DNA from: Verrucomicrobiota bacterium
GTDB taxonomy: Bacteria; Verrucomicrobiota; Verrucomicrobiia; Limisphaerales; PALSA-1396
Length of the DNA stretch: 64,000 nt
Assembly (NCBI GenBank): GCA_016200005.1
Contig: JACQFP010000006.1
Location: 152,929 to 216,928 of the forward strand
Direction of reading: 5' to 3'
Positions 44,101-52,655 of the stretch are shown here, in pieces (the first letter of the stretch is position 1; every line of letters begins with the position of its first letter). The notes under the pieces are model-generated. The model saw nothing but the letters and a program-made list of their open reading frames with translations, did no database searches and was not told the origin of the DNA. Position numbers and translations under genes: made by a program.

Positions 44101-44866
44101 GGGCGACGGCATCAATGATGCCTCCGCGCTTCATGCAGCCGACGTGGGCATTTCGGTCGCTGGCGCAGCAGATGTCGCCAAGGAAGCTGCCGACATCGTG
44201 CTGCTCGAGAAGGACCTTGCAGTGCTGGCGCGCGGCGTGCGTGAAGGGCGCGTCACGTTTGCGAACACGTTGAAATATGTCTTCATGGCCACGAGCGCGA
44301 ACTTCGGAAACATGTTTAGCATGGCTGGCGCATCGCTGTTTCTTCCCTTCCTTCCGCTGCTCCCGAAACAGATCCTTTCACTCAACCTGCTCACCGATTT
44401 GCCTGAAATGACCATCGCGACGGATCGCGTTGACGAGGAATGGACGTGTCAGCCGCGGCGGTGGAACTTGAAATTTATCCGCCGCTTCATGATTACGTTC
44501 GGGCTGTTAAGCTCGGTGTTCGACTATGCGACCTTTGCGGTTCTGTTGTTTGCCCTGGGCCTAAATGCTGACGAATTCCGGTCGGGCTGGTTTGTGGAGT
44601 CAGTGATCTCGGCGTCGCTGATTGTCCTCGTTGTGCGTACGCCTCGGCCATTGCTCCGGAGCATTCCCAGTCGGCCGCTTCTATTGGCGACGATGCTTGT
44701 CGCAACCGTTGCGCTTACGCTGCCAATTACACCGGTGGCCCCGATGCTGGGCTTGGTGCCGTTGCCATTATGGACGCTGGCAATTTTGTTGCTCATCGTT
44801 GCGTGCTACGTCGTGGCCGCGGAGTGGACGAAGCGGGTGTTTTACCAGCACATTGTGGTGTCATAA
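41129..44866 (+). CDS. mgtA: Fusion: UPF0104/LPG-synthase-type membrane domain + MgtA-type Mg2+ P-type ATPase
   Basis: One uninterrupted frame of 1245 codons. Residues about 30-340 are a flippase-like UPF0104/lysylphosphatidylglycerol synthase TM domain ('LPSGGLSGTFAVANALERRG', 'LFRSVGILPGGLGSFEAASI'). A low-complexity linker (about 345-410) leads into a full P3B ATPase that begins 'LPFWSCPQDALSNQLQCGPN' and has 'DEATLTGETFPVEK', TM4 'GLTPQLLPAIISVNLAHGAR', Asp732 in 'CCDKTGTLTEGQ' and 'GYMGDGINDASALHAADVGI'. No ATG in the ATPase frame occurs between about 42145 and the first transmembrane helix of the ATPase, so a separate start is not evident. The N-terminus could also be ATG 41192. Confidence 0.85.
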   Translation: MFRQNLQHTVIDKNQGREARGMPSRRAAHWFLWLIGVALLVTVVIAAVRFSEAREFVRLVEKSQPWWIVLAVVFQAGTYLAQGEVFRCVGRAGRFPLRIPTVYRLSLMKLFVDQALPSGGLSGTFAVANALERRGMPRTIVAAAIVIDLVSYYAAYVLSLAVALILAALHGEASKLILMIAFVFGFYGSAVSAAILVLSGRAAPPSLLRVAHFRPLRNTLEFLADADPHLARNVQILLQAGMYQLAIFLLDAATVWILIKSLGVSSSTGGVFTSFMISTLFRSVGILPGGLGSFEAASILTLRMTGVPIAVALSATLLFRGLSFWIPMLPGFWFSRRAMAQRHNVAGTPSRQHAGPSRANSFGIVESTNLENTSQFGSDEEKCRSVSFSTGAGQSRPTKPPTRTVSPAGLPFWSCPQDALSNQLQCGPNGLSVSEAKARLEHYGTDSLKPGKRTGWMTLLLAQFKTPIILILLFAAGLSFFLRDATDACIILVIVGISGLLGFWQEKSAADAVASLLALVQVKVMVLRDDNLVEVPIEQIMPGDVVVLNAGDVVPGDGRILESRHLFVDEATLTGETFPVEKLAGLIAADVPPSRRTNSLFLGTHVVSGTAKLFVVQTGKQTEFGKISEKLKLRPTETEFEHGVRRFGYFLLEVTLLLVIGIFAFNVYLARPVLDSLLFALALAVGLTPQLLPAIISVNLAHGARRMAEQKVIVKRLASIENFGSMTVLCCDKTGTLTEGQVKLESAVDISGNETPKALAYAALNASFQTGYTNPMDPAILARHAVDRAAWQKLDEEPYDFARRRMSVLISRDDLRIIVTKGALPNVLAVCSRAEASDGRTVDVSAARASIDQQLHAFSRRGLRVLGVAYRLLPSATGITKEHEAEMIFLGILSFSDPLRSDITQTLGDLRSAGVTLKIITGDHHLVALDMSRQAGFVQPRWLTGPNLRTMSNEALLRRVNEVDVFAEVEPNQKERLILALRKSGQVVGYMGDGINDASALHAADVGISVAGAADVAKEAADIVLLEKDLAVLARGVREGRVTFANTLKYVFMATSANFGNMFSMAGASLFLPFLPLLPKQILSLNLLTDLPEMTIATDRVDEEWTCQPRRWNLKFIRRFMITFGLLSSVFDYATFAVLLFALGLNADEFRSGWFVESVISASLIVLVVRTPRPLLRSIPSRPLLLATMLVATVALTLPITPVAPMLGLVPLPLWTLAILLLIVACYVVAAEWTKRVFYQHIVVS

Positions 44867-44942
44867 ATCCGCATGGAAGTTTATGGAAGGAATCATCGCC
44901 GGTCAGCAATGAATTTCCCGACTCTCGTCAGCCAATTGCTTG

Positions 44943-44955
44943 TTGTGTAACACAA
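44943..44955. promoter_or_regulatory. Perfect palindrome upstream of the alpha-glucan operon
   Basis: TTGTGT-A-ACACAA, a 13-bp inverted repeat about 170 bp before the glycosyltransferase start, next to AT-rich sequence (ATATATGGTCAATATTT) suited to a promoter. It could be an operator for a dimeric regulator. The 256-bp gap 44867-45122 contains no gene; the ribosome binding site 'GAGGAG' is at 45109-45114. Confidence 0.35.
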
Positions 44956-45122
44956 TATATGGTCAATATTTACCAAAGAAGGTGCAGCGCAAGTTTTCGT
45001 TCCAGGGAATTGTGGTTATATTGACGCAAGCTTACAGAGGGCAGGACCTTTTGTTCGCGAAGCCGTCGCGGTGATGATTTTCAATTGAAAACCCAACGCG
45101 GGTTGGTTGAGGAGACAGAACA

Positions 45123-46283
45123 ATGCGCATAGCGATGTTCTCATGGGAAACGCTTCACTCGAAGGCGGTGGGAGGAATTGCGGCTCACGTGACGGAATTG
45201 GCGGCGGCGCTTCAGCGCCGCGGACATGAGTTGCACGTTTTCACTCCACCCAACTGCGGCAATGGGAGCGCGCGGCAGATTGAAGGCGTTTGGTATCATT
45301 ACTGTCCGTTCAATTCGAGCGCTGTTTTCGTGGACCAAGTCCAGGAGATGTGCCGTTCGTTTGTCTGGCATTTCCTTCAGACCGAAGACTTCAGCGGGCA
45401 TTTCGATGTCGTTCACAGTCATGACTGGCTCGCTTCTAACGCGATGGTCTGGATCAAGCAAGGACGGCCCGATCATCGTGCCGTGCTCACGATTCATTCG
45501 ACTGAATATGGACGTTCCGGCAATGCGTTTTGGAATGGGACATCGGAGCGCATTCGCGATCACGAGCGCCACGGCACCTACTGCGCTGACCGCGTGATTG
45601 CTGTTAGCAACACACTCAAGGGTGAATTGATGTGGATCTACAATCTGCCGGATTGGAAGTGCTGGGCAATCTACAACGGCGTGCCCGTCCACAAATTCGA
45701 CGGTTTCATTGACCCGGCAACGGTCAAACGCAAATATGGCATCGCGCCGCTTGATCCGACCGTTTTGTTCAGCGGCCGCCTGTGCCTTCAAAAAGCGCCG
45801 GATCTGCTGCTCGAAGCGGTTCCCGGCCTCCTCCGTTATTATCCGGACGCAAAATTTGTATTCGCCGGTGACGGTCACATGCGCCGGGAGTTGGAATGTC
45901 GAGCAGGGCAACTTGGCGTGTCCCATGCCACACGTTTTCTTGGCTATCACAACGGCTGGGAATTGATCGACCTTTACAAAGCCTGCGATGCAGTGTGTTT
46001 GCCGAGTCGCAACGAGCCTTTTGGAATCACTGCGCTGGAAGGCTGGGCCGCCGGAAAGCCGGTGGTTGCTTCGCAGAACGGAGGGCCGAATGAGTTCATC
46101 TGGCACAACGTTACGGGACTGAAGGTTTGCCCCCAGGTAGATTCGGTCGGCTGGGGTATCGGCACGTTGTTCACCAATTTCGAATGGGCGCGCTGGATGG
46201 GAGCCAATGGGCGCCGCGCCGCTGAAACCGCTTTCACGTGGGACATCATCGCGGAAAAAACGGAGCAGTGTTATCGCTTATGA
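45123..46283 (+). CDS. GT4 glycosyltransferase, glycogen/starch-synthase-like
   Basis: A 386-residue GT-B fold enzyme: 'MFSWETLHSKAVGGIAAHVT' with the donor-site GGI loop, 'FDVVHSHDWLASNAMVWIK', 'LFSGRLCLQKAPDLLLEA' (GT4 Arg/Lys pair), and the EX7E-type 'NEPFGITALEGWAAGKPVVA'. Such genes beside branching enzymes make alpha-1,4-glucan from a sugar nucleotide. A canonical GlgA 'KTGGL' start is absent, so the exact donor is uncertain. First gene of a five-gene run with overlapping ends; its stop overlaps the glgB ATG. Confidence 0.88.
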   Translation: MRIAMFSWETLHSKAVGGIAAHVTELAAALQRRGHELHVFTPPNCGNGSARQIEGVWYHYCPFNSSAVFVDQVQEMCRSFVWHFLQTEDFSGHFDVVHSHDWLASNAMVWIKQGRPDHRAVLTIHSTEYGRSGNAFWNGTSERIRDHERHGTYCADRVIAVSNTLKGELMWIYNLPDWKCWAIYNGVPVHKFDGFIDPATVKRKYGIAPLDPTVLFSGRLCLQKAPDLLLEAVPGLLRYYPDAKFVFAGDGHMRRELECRAGQLGVSHATRFLGYHNGWELIDLYKACDAVCLPSRNEPFGITALEGWAAGKPVVASQNGGPNEFIWHNVTGLKVCPQVDSVGWGIGTLFTNFEWARWMGANGRRAAETAFTWDIIAEKTEQCYRL

Positions 46284-48289
46284 ACCAAACTCCAGTTCAA
46301 CCTTCCGAGACGATTCGTGTCTTCGACATTGAAGACGAGCTTCCTCGACCAGTACCCAGCCATCGGCCAATTACAACCAAGGCGACTTTCGTTCACGAGC
46401 AAGACATCAGTTCATTTCTGCAAGGCACTAATGTTCGCGCATACGAAAAACTTGGAGCCCACCTGTTGACGGTGAATGGGATTGGGGGCACTCACTTCGC
46501 AGTGTGGGCCCCCAATGCCGAGCGAGTCCAAGTCATGGGCGACTTTAATGGCTGGGATAAAATCACACATGCGTTGCATCCGCTCGGGCAATCCGGCATC
46601 TGGGTGGGTTTCGCTGCGGGGATAGGCCAGGGAACGCATTACAAGTATCACGTGGTTTCGCGTTTCAATGGGCATGCGATTGACAAGGCTGACCCGTTTG
46701 CTTTCTGGAGTGAAGCGCCCCCCGAAACCGCGTCGGTGGTATGGGACCTGGACTATAATTGGGGTGATCACGCCTGGATGGCAGAACGACGCGGGCGAAA
46801 TTCACCAGACGCTGCCGTTGCAATTTACGAAGTCCATTTGGGTTCGTGGATGCGTGTGTCGGAAGAAGGGAATCGCTGGATGAGCTATCGGGAACTCGCG
46901 CCGAAGCTGGCGGAATACATCCAACTCATGGGCTTCACACACGTGGAACTGTTGCCGGTTACCGAGCATCCGTTTTACGGGTCGTGGGGCTACCAAACGA
47001 CCGGGTACTTCGCGCCGACGAGCCGCTACGGAACGCCGCAAGATTTCATGTTCTTTGTGGACTATCTCCATCATCGCGACATCGGGGTAATCCTTGACTG
47101 GGTTCCTTCCCATTTCCCGACCGATGGTCACTCACTGGCTTACTTTGACGGGACGCACCTCTTTGAACACGTCGATCCGCGAAAGGGCTTTCATCCGGAC
47201 TGGAACAGCGCGATTTTCAATTATGGGCGCAACGAAGTCCGCAGTTTTCTGATCAGCAGCGCGTTGTTTTGGCTGGATACGTATCACGTGGACGGATTGC
47301 GGTTGGATGGAGTGGCATCCATGCTCTACCTGGACTACTCGCGCAAGGCAGGAGAATGGATTCCAAATCAATTTGGTGGCCGTGAGAACCTGGAAGCCAT
47401 TGACTTCTTACGGCAGCTTAACCTGGCGGTCACGCAAAATCATCCTGAAGTCATCACGATCGCCGAAGAGTCCACGGCGTGGCCAATGGTTTCGCGCGCC
47501 GTTGCCGATGGAGGACTAGGCTTCCACATGAAATGGGACATGGGTTGGATGCATGACACGCTGCGCTATTTTAAGCGGAATCCCATTCATCGAAGTTATC
47601 ACCACGGTGAACTGGCGTTCCGAATGGTTTATGCCTTCAGCGAAAATTACATCCTTCCGCTTTCGCATGATGAAGTTGTCCATGGCAAAGGATCATTGTT
47701 CGGGATGATGAGTGGCGATGAATGGCAAAAGTATGCAAACCTGCGGTTGCTTTTCGGCTACATGTACGGTCAACCGGGAAAAAAACTCTTGTTCATGGGC
47801 GCTGAACTGGCCCAATGGCCGGAGTGGAGCCATGAGTCCAGTGTGGAATGGAGCGTGTCAGCGGATCGTTATCATGGCGGTGCACAGAAGTGGTTGAGTG
47901 ATCTGAACCGTTTATACGTCGCTGAACCAGCGCTGCACGAACTTGATTTTCATCCGAAAGGTTTTCAGTGGATTGACTACAATGACACAAAGAACACAAC
48001 GCTCAGTTTCGTTCGTCGAGCGCGTTCGAACGACGACATCGTGCTGGTCGTCTTGAATTTCACGCCGGTTGTCATCAAGAATTATCGCGTCGGCGTGCCG
48101 CGCGGCGGGTTTTGGAAAGAGTTGTTGAACAGCGACTCTCAATTCTACGGTGGCGGCGCACATGGAAACGCGGGCGGCGTTCAGACCGAACCTGTCAAAC
48201 AGCATCGGCAAGCGTGCTCAGTCCGTTTGATCTTGCCCCCCTTGAGCGCCTTGTTTCTTGTCAATCGTGAAGCTCGAACACCCGGATAA
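46280..48289 (+). CDS. glgB: 1,4-alpha-glucan branching enzyme (GH13)
   Basis: A 669-residue enzyme. The N-terminal CBM48 ('FAVWAPNAERVQVMGDFNGW') is followed by the GH13 barrel: 'GFTHVELLPVTEHPFYGSWG', 'DWVPSHFPTDGHSL', 'GLRLDGVASMLYLDYSRK' with the nucleophile Asp, 'VITIAEESTAWP' with the acid Glu, and 'PLSHDEVVHGKGSL'. It forms alpha-1,6 branches in glycogen. It overlaps the glycosyltransferase stop (ATGA) and precedes the dikinase gene by 21 bp. Length is close to standard GlgB (about 630-730). Confidence 0.96.
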   Translation: MNQTPVQPSETIRVFDIEDELPRPVPSHRPITTKATFVHEQDISSFLQGTNVRAYEKLGAHLLTVNGIGGTHFAVWAPNAERVQVMGDFNGWDKITHALHPLGQSGIWVGFAAGIGQGTHYKYHVVSRFNGHAIDKADPFAFWSEAPPETASVVWDLDYNWGDHAWMAERRGRNSPDAAVAIYEVHLGSWMRVSEEGNRWMSYRELAPKLAEYIQLMGFTHVELLPVTEHPFYGSWGYQTTGYFAPTSRYGTPQDFMFFVDYLHHRDIGVILDWVPSHFPTDGHSLAYFDGTHLFEHVDPRKGFHPDWNSAIFNYGRNEVRSFLISSALFWLDTYHVDGLRLDGVASMLYLDYSRKAGEWIPNQFGGRENLEAIDFLRQLNLAVTQNHPEVITIAEESTAWPMVSRAVADGGLGFHMKWDMGWMHDTLRYFKRNPIHRSYHHGELAFRMVYAFSENYILPLSHDEVVHGKGSLFGMMSGDEWQKYANLRLLFGYMYGQPGKKLLFMGAELAQWPEWSHESSVEWSVSADRYHGGAQKWLSDLNRLYVAEPALHELDFHPKGFQWIDYNDTKNTTLSFVRRARSNDDIVLVVLNFTPVVIKNYRVGVPRGGFWKELLNSDSQFYGGGAHGNAGGVQTEPVKQHRQACSVRLILPPLSALFLVNREARTPG

Positions 48290-48310
48290 CGGACTGACGA
48301 AACTGGAGCA

Positions 48311-51300
48311 ATGTTTTTTATGACCACTGTGACCGAGACGATTCAGACACAAAGCGGCGTCACGCTGGTGGTGGACAAACGTCTGGGGGAACATGATCTA
48401 GAGATTCTCCTGCGATTGGAACCCGCGAAGAAGTGCATTTTGCATTGGGGACTGCGCGCTCCCGATAAGGCGGTGTGGGAAATTCCTCCGGACTGGCTTT
48501 GGCCAGAAGGTACAATTCCCCAGGGAAAAACTGCAGTGCAAACTCCATTCCGTCGCAATGGCGAAAACCAAATTGTCATCCGCCTGCAAAATCCGCCGGC
48601 CTTTTCATCAATCGTTTTCGCGCTCTTCTTCCCAGAGCCCCGTCGTTGGGACAACAACCACGGCCAGAATTATCGGATTGAAATTGCCCGTGAAGAGCGA
48701 TCGCACAGTGCGCTACAACGCGATTTCCAACAGGAAATCTACAACCGCAACGTTTTGTTCGAACAAACGTTCAATGTCCAATCCGAAGGCCAACTGGCCG
48801 CAGCGGTCATAGGCGAGCCTGAATGCTACTCGATTGTGTTGTTCTGCGACGTTCCGGGGCCGCTGGTCTTCCACTGGGGCTTTGCTCGTTACTCATCTTA
48901 TGATTGGTTTGTGCCGCCAGCCTCGCTTCGTCCGCCCGGGACTGTGCTTTGGCAGAACACTCCTCAGACGCCATTCGCGTTTGGTGACGATGGTCTGAGC
49001 CGCCTGCATCTTGAGTTCCCGATTGCGGAAGCTCCATTGGGCATCCAATTCGTTCTCAAGCAGGTTGCGACCAATCGATGGTTGAAAGAACGCGGTGGAA
49101 ATTTTTACCTCCCGGTAACTACAACAGCGCCAAAACAAACGGGACTGGAAACTGCCGAACTTCATCCCTTGGTGGACGAAATTGTCCAGGCTGAAATGGG
49201 CCGAGGGTCGTGGACGCTCATGCACCGGTTCAATCTTTGTCATGATTTGTTGGATCGCGTTGGCAACAATCCAGATGGCCTCGCCCTCTTGTTTGTCTGG
49301 CTGCGTTTTTCAGCGACCCGCCAGTTGACTTGGCAACGCAACTACAACACGAAACCCCGCGAACTGAGTCATGCGCAAGAGCGGCTGACGCAAAAGCTGG
49401 CAGACATGTACACGCAAGTTACCACAAGTCGTCCGCTCGTGCGCCTGATCCTCGCGACCGTAGGCCGCGGCGGCGAAGGCCAGCGTATCCGTGACGAAAT
49501 TCTGAACATCATGCACCGCCATCACATCAAGGAGGTCTCAGGGCATTTCACGGAAGAGTGGCATCAGAAACTGCACAACAATACCACGCCAGACGACATT
49601 GTGATTTGTGAGGCATATCTGGAATTTCTTCGCAGCAGCGGAAACCTGGAGCGCTTTTACCAACGCTTGCAGGAGGGAGGCGTCACGAAAGCGCGACTGG
49701 AAAGTTTCGAGCGTCCGATTACGACCCCGCCGGATTTTGTTCCCCACTTGAAGGAAGCCTTGATCCACGACTTTGAAAATTTTCTAAAAGTTCTCAAGTC
49801 AGTGCACGCGGGAGCGGATCTGGAAACAGCCATTCATTCGGCCCAGTATCAATTGGACGCGGACACGCAGAGCATGCTGTCGGATTTGTGGGCTCGTGGT
49901 GATGATCCGCATCTACCGTTGATGAAACAGGCGGATCAAATCACGGAGATTCGTTGCCGCCTCCAACTGCATCTTTCGACGCAAAGCGCCCGCGAAATAC
50001 TTTATCTGGATTTGGCGCTGGAACAATTTCTGCGCGGTCTCGTCGAGCGAAACATCCACCAGCACCTCTCCAATGACCAACTCGTGGATTTGATCCAGCA
50101 GGTCGTTGAAAATCTTTTGCTGTCACAACCTGAAGCCGAGTTGGATTTTTGTCTGCGCCACTGGAAGCGGTTGAGCGGCCTTCCGCGTTTTGGTCAGGAC
50201 TGGTCACTTCACGCGAAAGCTGTGCTGGATCGAATCGGCCGTGTTTTGAGCAGTCTGATTGACCGCACCTACCAATTGCTTCAGCCGAAAGCGGAATTGC
50301 TCGGAAACGCCTTTCACGCGGAGGCCTGGACCATCACACTTTTCAGCGAGGAAGTGGTGCGTGGCGCGAGCTTGGGATTCACGCTGTCACTTCTGCTGCA
50401 TCATCTTGATCCTCGATTGCGGCAGGCTGCCCAACTAGGCGATTGGCAGATCATCAGCCCGGGTGGCGGCCAGGGCATGGTGGAAATCGTGGATGCCCTG
50501 CGGTCTGTTCAAGGAAAGAGTTTTGATGGGCCGCGCGTGATTGTTGCCGACCATGTGATGGGTGATGAAGAAATTCCCGAAAGCGTCTCTGCTGTCATTG
50601 CGCCTGACGTGACCGACATCGTCTCGCACGTCGCAGTTCGCGCGCGGAATGCGCATCTGCTGTTTGCCACTTGTTACGATGCGGCAACCCTCGCCCGCCT
50701 CAAAGCGTTAAGAGGTCATCACATTCAAGTCAAGGTGACTCCGGCAGGAGATGTTGTGTTCGAGAAGATCGCGGGTGAGGCATTGGCGAGGCCTGCGGTG
50801 GCTCGAGCCACACGACAAGCAGCGATCAAGCCGCAGCTCAAGCGATTTGTCGTCACGAGCAAAGAGTTCGACGAGACGATAGTTGGCGCAAAATCTGTCA
50901 ATCTCAAACGCCTCCGCGAAAAAGTGCCGGATTGGATTCGCGTGCCCGATTCGATGGCGTTGCCGTTTGGGGTGTTTGAAGAAATGCTGCGCCGGAAAGA
51001 AAACGCGACCTTGGCCGGAAATTTTCATCGGCTCGTCAAGCAACTCGATCGCGAGGCAAGTCGGACCAGCACACTGGAGGAGATCCGCGCGGTCATCTCA
51101 ACACTCAACGCGCCGGCAGAGTGCGCTGCGACGCTCCGGCTCGCGTTGCAAAAGGCGCACTGGCCTTCACCACTGAGTTGGGAAGATGCCTGGCAACGCA
51201 TCAAACGAGTGTGGGCATCGAAGTGGAATGAGCGGGCCTATCTCAGCCGAAGAACAAGAGGTATTGCTCACGAGGATCTCTTTATGGCGGTCTTGATTCA

Positions 51301-51805
51301 ACCGGTGGTCGAAGCGGAATACGCGTTCGTGATTCATACGGCCAATCCATTCACTGGGAAGTGGGATGAACTATTTGCTGAAGTGGTTTTGGGTCTCGGC
51401 GAAACGCTCGTCGGCAATTATTCCGGCAGAGCGTTGAGCTTCACTTTCGATAAGCAGAGCAACCGGCAATGCTTGCTCTCATATCCGGGCAAAAGCGTTG
51501 GCCTCTACGGAAGCGGCCTGATATTTCGGTCGGATTCCAGCGCGGAGGACTTGGCCGATTACGCCGCCGCCGGTCTGTACGACAGTGTTCTTCTACAACC
51601 GCCTCGCGAAGTTGCTTTGGACTATTCGCGAGAGCCGCTCATTTGGGACGAATCTTTCAGGCGCAGTCTTGTTGCTGATATCGCAAGAATCGGTGTCGAA
51701 GTCGAAACGGCCTTCGGCGTTCCGCAGGATATCGAAGGAGCATACGCAAAAGGACAATTCTGGGTCGTGCAAACGCGCCCGCAGGTTGGGCTTGATCATG
51801 CGTAA
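48311..51805 (+). CDS. Alpha-glucan, water dikinase (GWD-like)
   Basis: A 1164-residue protein resembling plant GWD1/R1 over its whole length. Two N-terminal CBM45-like starch-binding modules are visible: 'ILHWGLRAPDKAVWEIPPDW' (from about residue 43) and 'LVFHWGFARYSSYDWFVPPA' (from about residue 187), the latter closing 'NRWLKERGGNFYLPV'. The catalytic phosphohistidine is His773 in 'DVTDIVSHVAVRARNAHLLF' followed by 'ATCYDAATLARLKAL'. The C-terminal ATP-binding domain has 'VLGLGETLVGNYSGRALSF' and 'IFRSDSSAEDLADYAAAGLY' (1071-1090). GWD transfers the beta-phosphate of ATP to glucan C6 and the gamma-phosphate to water. It lies between glgB and a GH57 gene. Both 48311 and 48320 are possible starts. 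Confidence 0.92.
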   Translation: MFFMTTVTETIQTQSGVTLVVDKRLGEHDLEILLRLEPAKKCILHWGLRAPDKAVWEIPPDWLWPEGTIPQGKTAVQTPFRRNGENQIVIRLQNPPAFSSIVFALFFPEPRRWDNNHGQNYRIEIAREERSHSALQRDFQQEIYNRNVLFEQTFNVQSEGQLAAAVIGEPECYSIVLFCDVPGPLVFHWGFARYSSYDWFVPPASLRPPGTVLWQNTPQTPFAFGDDGLSRLHLEFPIAEAPLGIQFVLKQVATNRWLKERGGNFYLPVTTTAPKQTGLETAELHPLVDEIVQAEMGRGSWTLMHRFNLCHDLLDRVGNNPDGLALLFVWLRFSATRQLTWQRNYNTKPRELSHAQERLTQKLADMYTQVTTSRPLVRLILATVGRGGEGQRIRDEILNIMHRHHIKEVSGHFTEEWHQKLHNNTTPDDIVICEAYLEFLRSSGNLERFYQRLQEGGVTKARLESFERPITTPPDFVPHLKEALIHDFENFLKVLKSVHAGADLETAIHSAQYQLDADTQSMLSDLWARGDDPHLPLMKQADQITEIRCRLQLHLSTQSAREILYLDLALEQFLRGLVERNIHQHLSNDQLVDLIQQVVENLLLSQPEAELDFCLRHWKRLSGLPRFGQDWSLHAKAVLDRIGRVLSSLIDRTYQLLQPKAELLGNAFHAEAWTITLFSEEVVRGASLGFTLSLLLHHLDPRLRQAAQLGDWQIISPGGGQGMVEIVDALRSVQGKSFDGPRVIVADHVMGDEEIPESVSAVIAPDVTDIVSHVAVRARNAHLLFATCYDAATLARLKALRGHHIQVKVTPAGDVVFEKIAGEALARPAVARATRQAAIKPQLKRFVVTSKEFDETIVGAKSVNLKRLREKVPDWIRVPDSMALPFGVFEEMLRRKENATLAGNFHRLVKQLDREASRTSTLEEIRAVISTLNAPAECAATLRLALQKAHWPSPLSWEDAWQRIKRVWASKWNERAYLSRRTRGIAHEDLFMAVLIQPVVEAEYAFVIHTANPFTGKWDELFAEVVLGLGETLVGNYSGRALSFTFDKQSNRQCLLSYPGKSVGLYGSGLIFRSDSSAEDLADYAAAGLYDSVLLQPPREVALDYSREPLIWDESFRRSLVADIARIGVEVETAFGVPQDIEGAYAKGQFWVVQTRPQVGLDHA

Positions 51806-52655
51806 GGCCACGCGTATACGGATTGGGAATCAGACTGCGTTTTCCGCAACCAGCGCTGTTGCACCGTTCGAGTATGCTGCCAAGCATGGCTTTGACGCGT
51901 TCGAATGGTTTCCAGATAAAAAATCCGGGGGCGCGGGTTGGGACGAAAACGACCTCGATGCCGAAGGTCGGAGCAAGATTCGTGGGACGGCTGTTGCTTG
52001 CGACATTCGTCTTTCCGTCCACGCTCGTTGGCAAGCCAACCCGCTGCAGCCGGAAGGCACGCCAATCCTACTTAAAGACGTCGAACTCGCGGAGGACCTT
52101 GGCGCTTCACTGCTGAACATTCATCTCTACACCGAAGCCGGGTTGGATGTCTATGTAGACGCGGTTGAGCCTCTAGTTAAAGTCGTTGTTGGAGCCGGCC
52201 TCCAGCTTTCAATTGAAAATACACCTCTCACTTCGCCGGAACATTTTAATGAATTATTCGCGCGATTGCGCACCCGCCATTCCATTTCCATGAAACACGT
52301 CGGTATGTGCCTCGATCTGGGCCACGCCAATCTGTGTGCTCACACGCGAAACGACTATCTAAAATATCTTGCCCAATTGGACCGCCAAGTGCCGATCATT
52401 CATCTTCACGTTCACGAAAACTGGGGCGATTATGACAGCCATTTGCCGCTCTTCACCGGTCCTGCTGAAAGAAACATGGTCGGGGTGCGCGAATTCGTGG
52501 CCCAAATGCACGCGCGCAACTTTTCTGGCTCGATCATTCTCGAACAGTGGCCGCACCCCCCCTCGCTCCTGAACCAGGCTCGTGACGGCCTGAAGCAATT
52601 ATTTGCCGAGACAATGAGAAGGACGCCGATCCGAAAAAGAAATAATGTCGTATGA
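51798..52655 (+). CDS. Sugar phosphate isomerase/epimerase-type TIM barrel (AP endonuclease family 2)
   Basis: A 285-residue xylose-isomerase-like TIM barrel: 'DAFEWFPDK', 'ARWQANPLQPEGTPILLKDVE', 'GASLLNIHLYTEAGLDVYVD', 'LSIENTPLTSPEHFNELF', 'GMCLDLGHANLC', 'PIIHLHVHENWGDYDSHLPL' and 'GSIILEQWPHP'. The His, Glu and Asp metal ligands of this fold are present. Substrate is unknown; its place in the glucan operon suggests sugar chemistry. It overlaps the end of the dikinase gene by 8 bp and the GH57 start by ATGA. Confidence 0.85.
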   Translation: MRKATRIRIGNQTAFSATSAVAPFEYAAKHGFDAFEWFPDKKSGGAGWDENDLDAEGRSKIRGTAVACDIRLSVHARWQANPLQPEGTPILLKDVELAEDLGASLLNIHLYTEAGLDVYVDAVEPLVKVVVGAGLQLSIENTPLTSPEHFNELFARLRTRHSISMKHVGMCLDLGHANLCAHTRNDYLKYLAQLDRQVPIIHLHVHENWGDYDSHLPLFTGPAERNMVGVREFVAQMHARNFSGSIILEQWPHPPSLLNQARDGLKQLFAETMRRTPIRKRNNVV

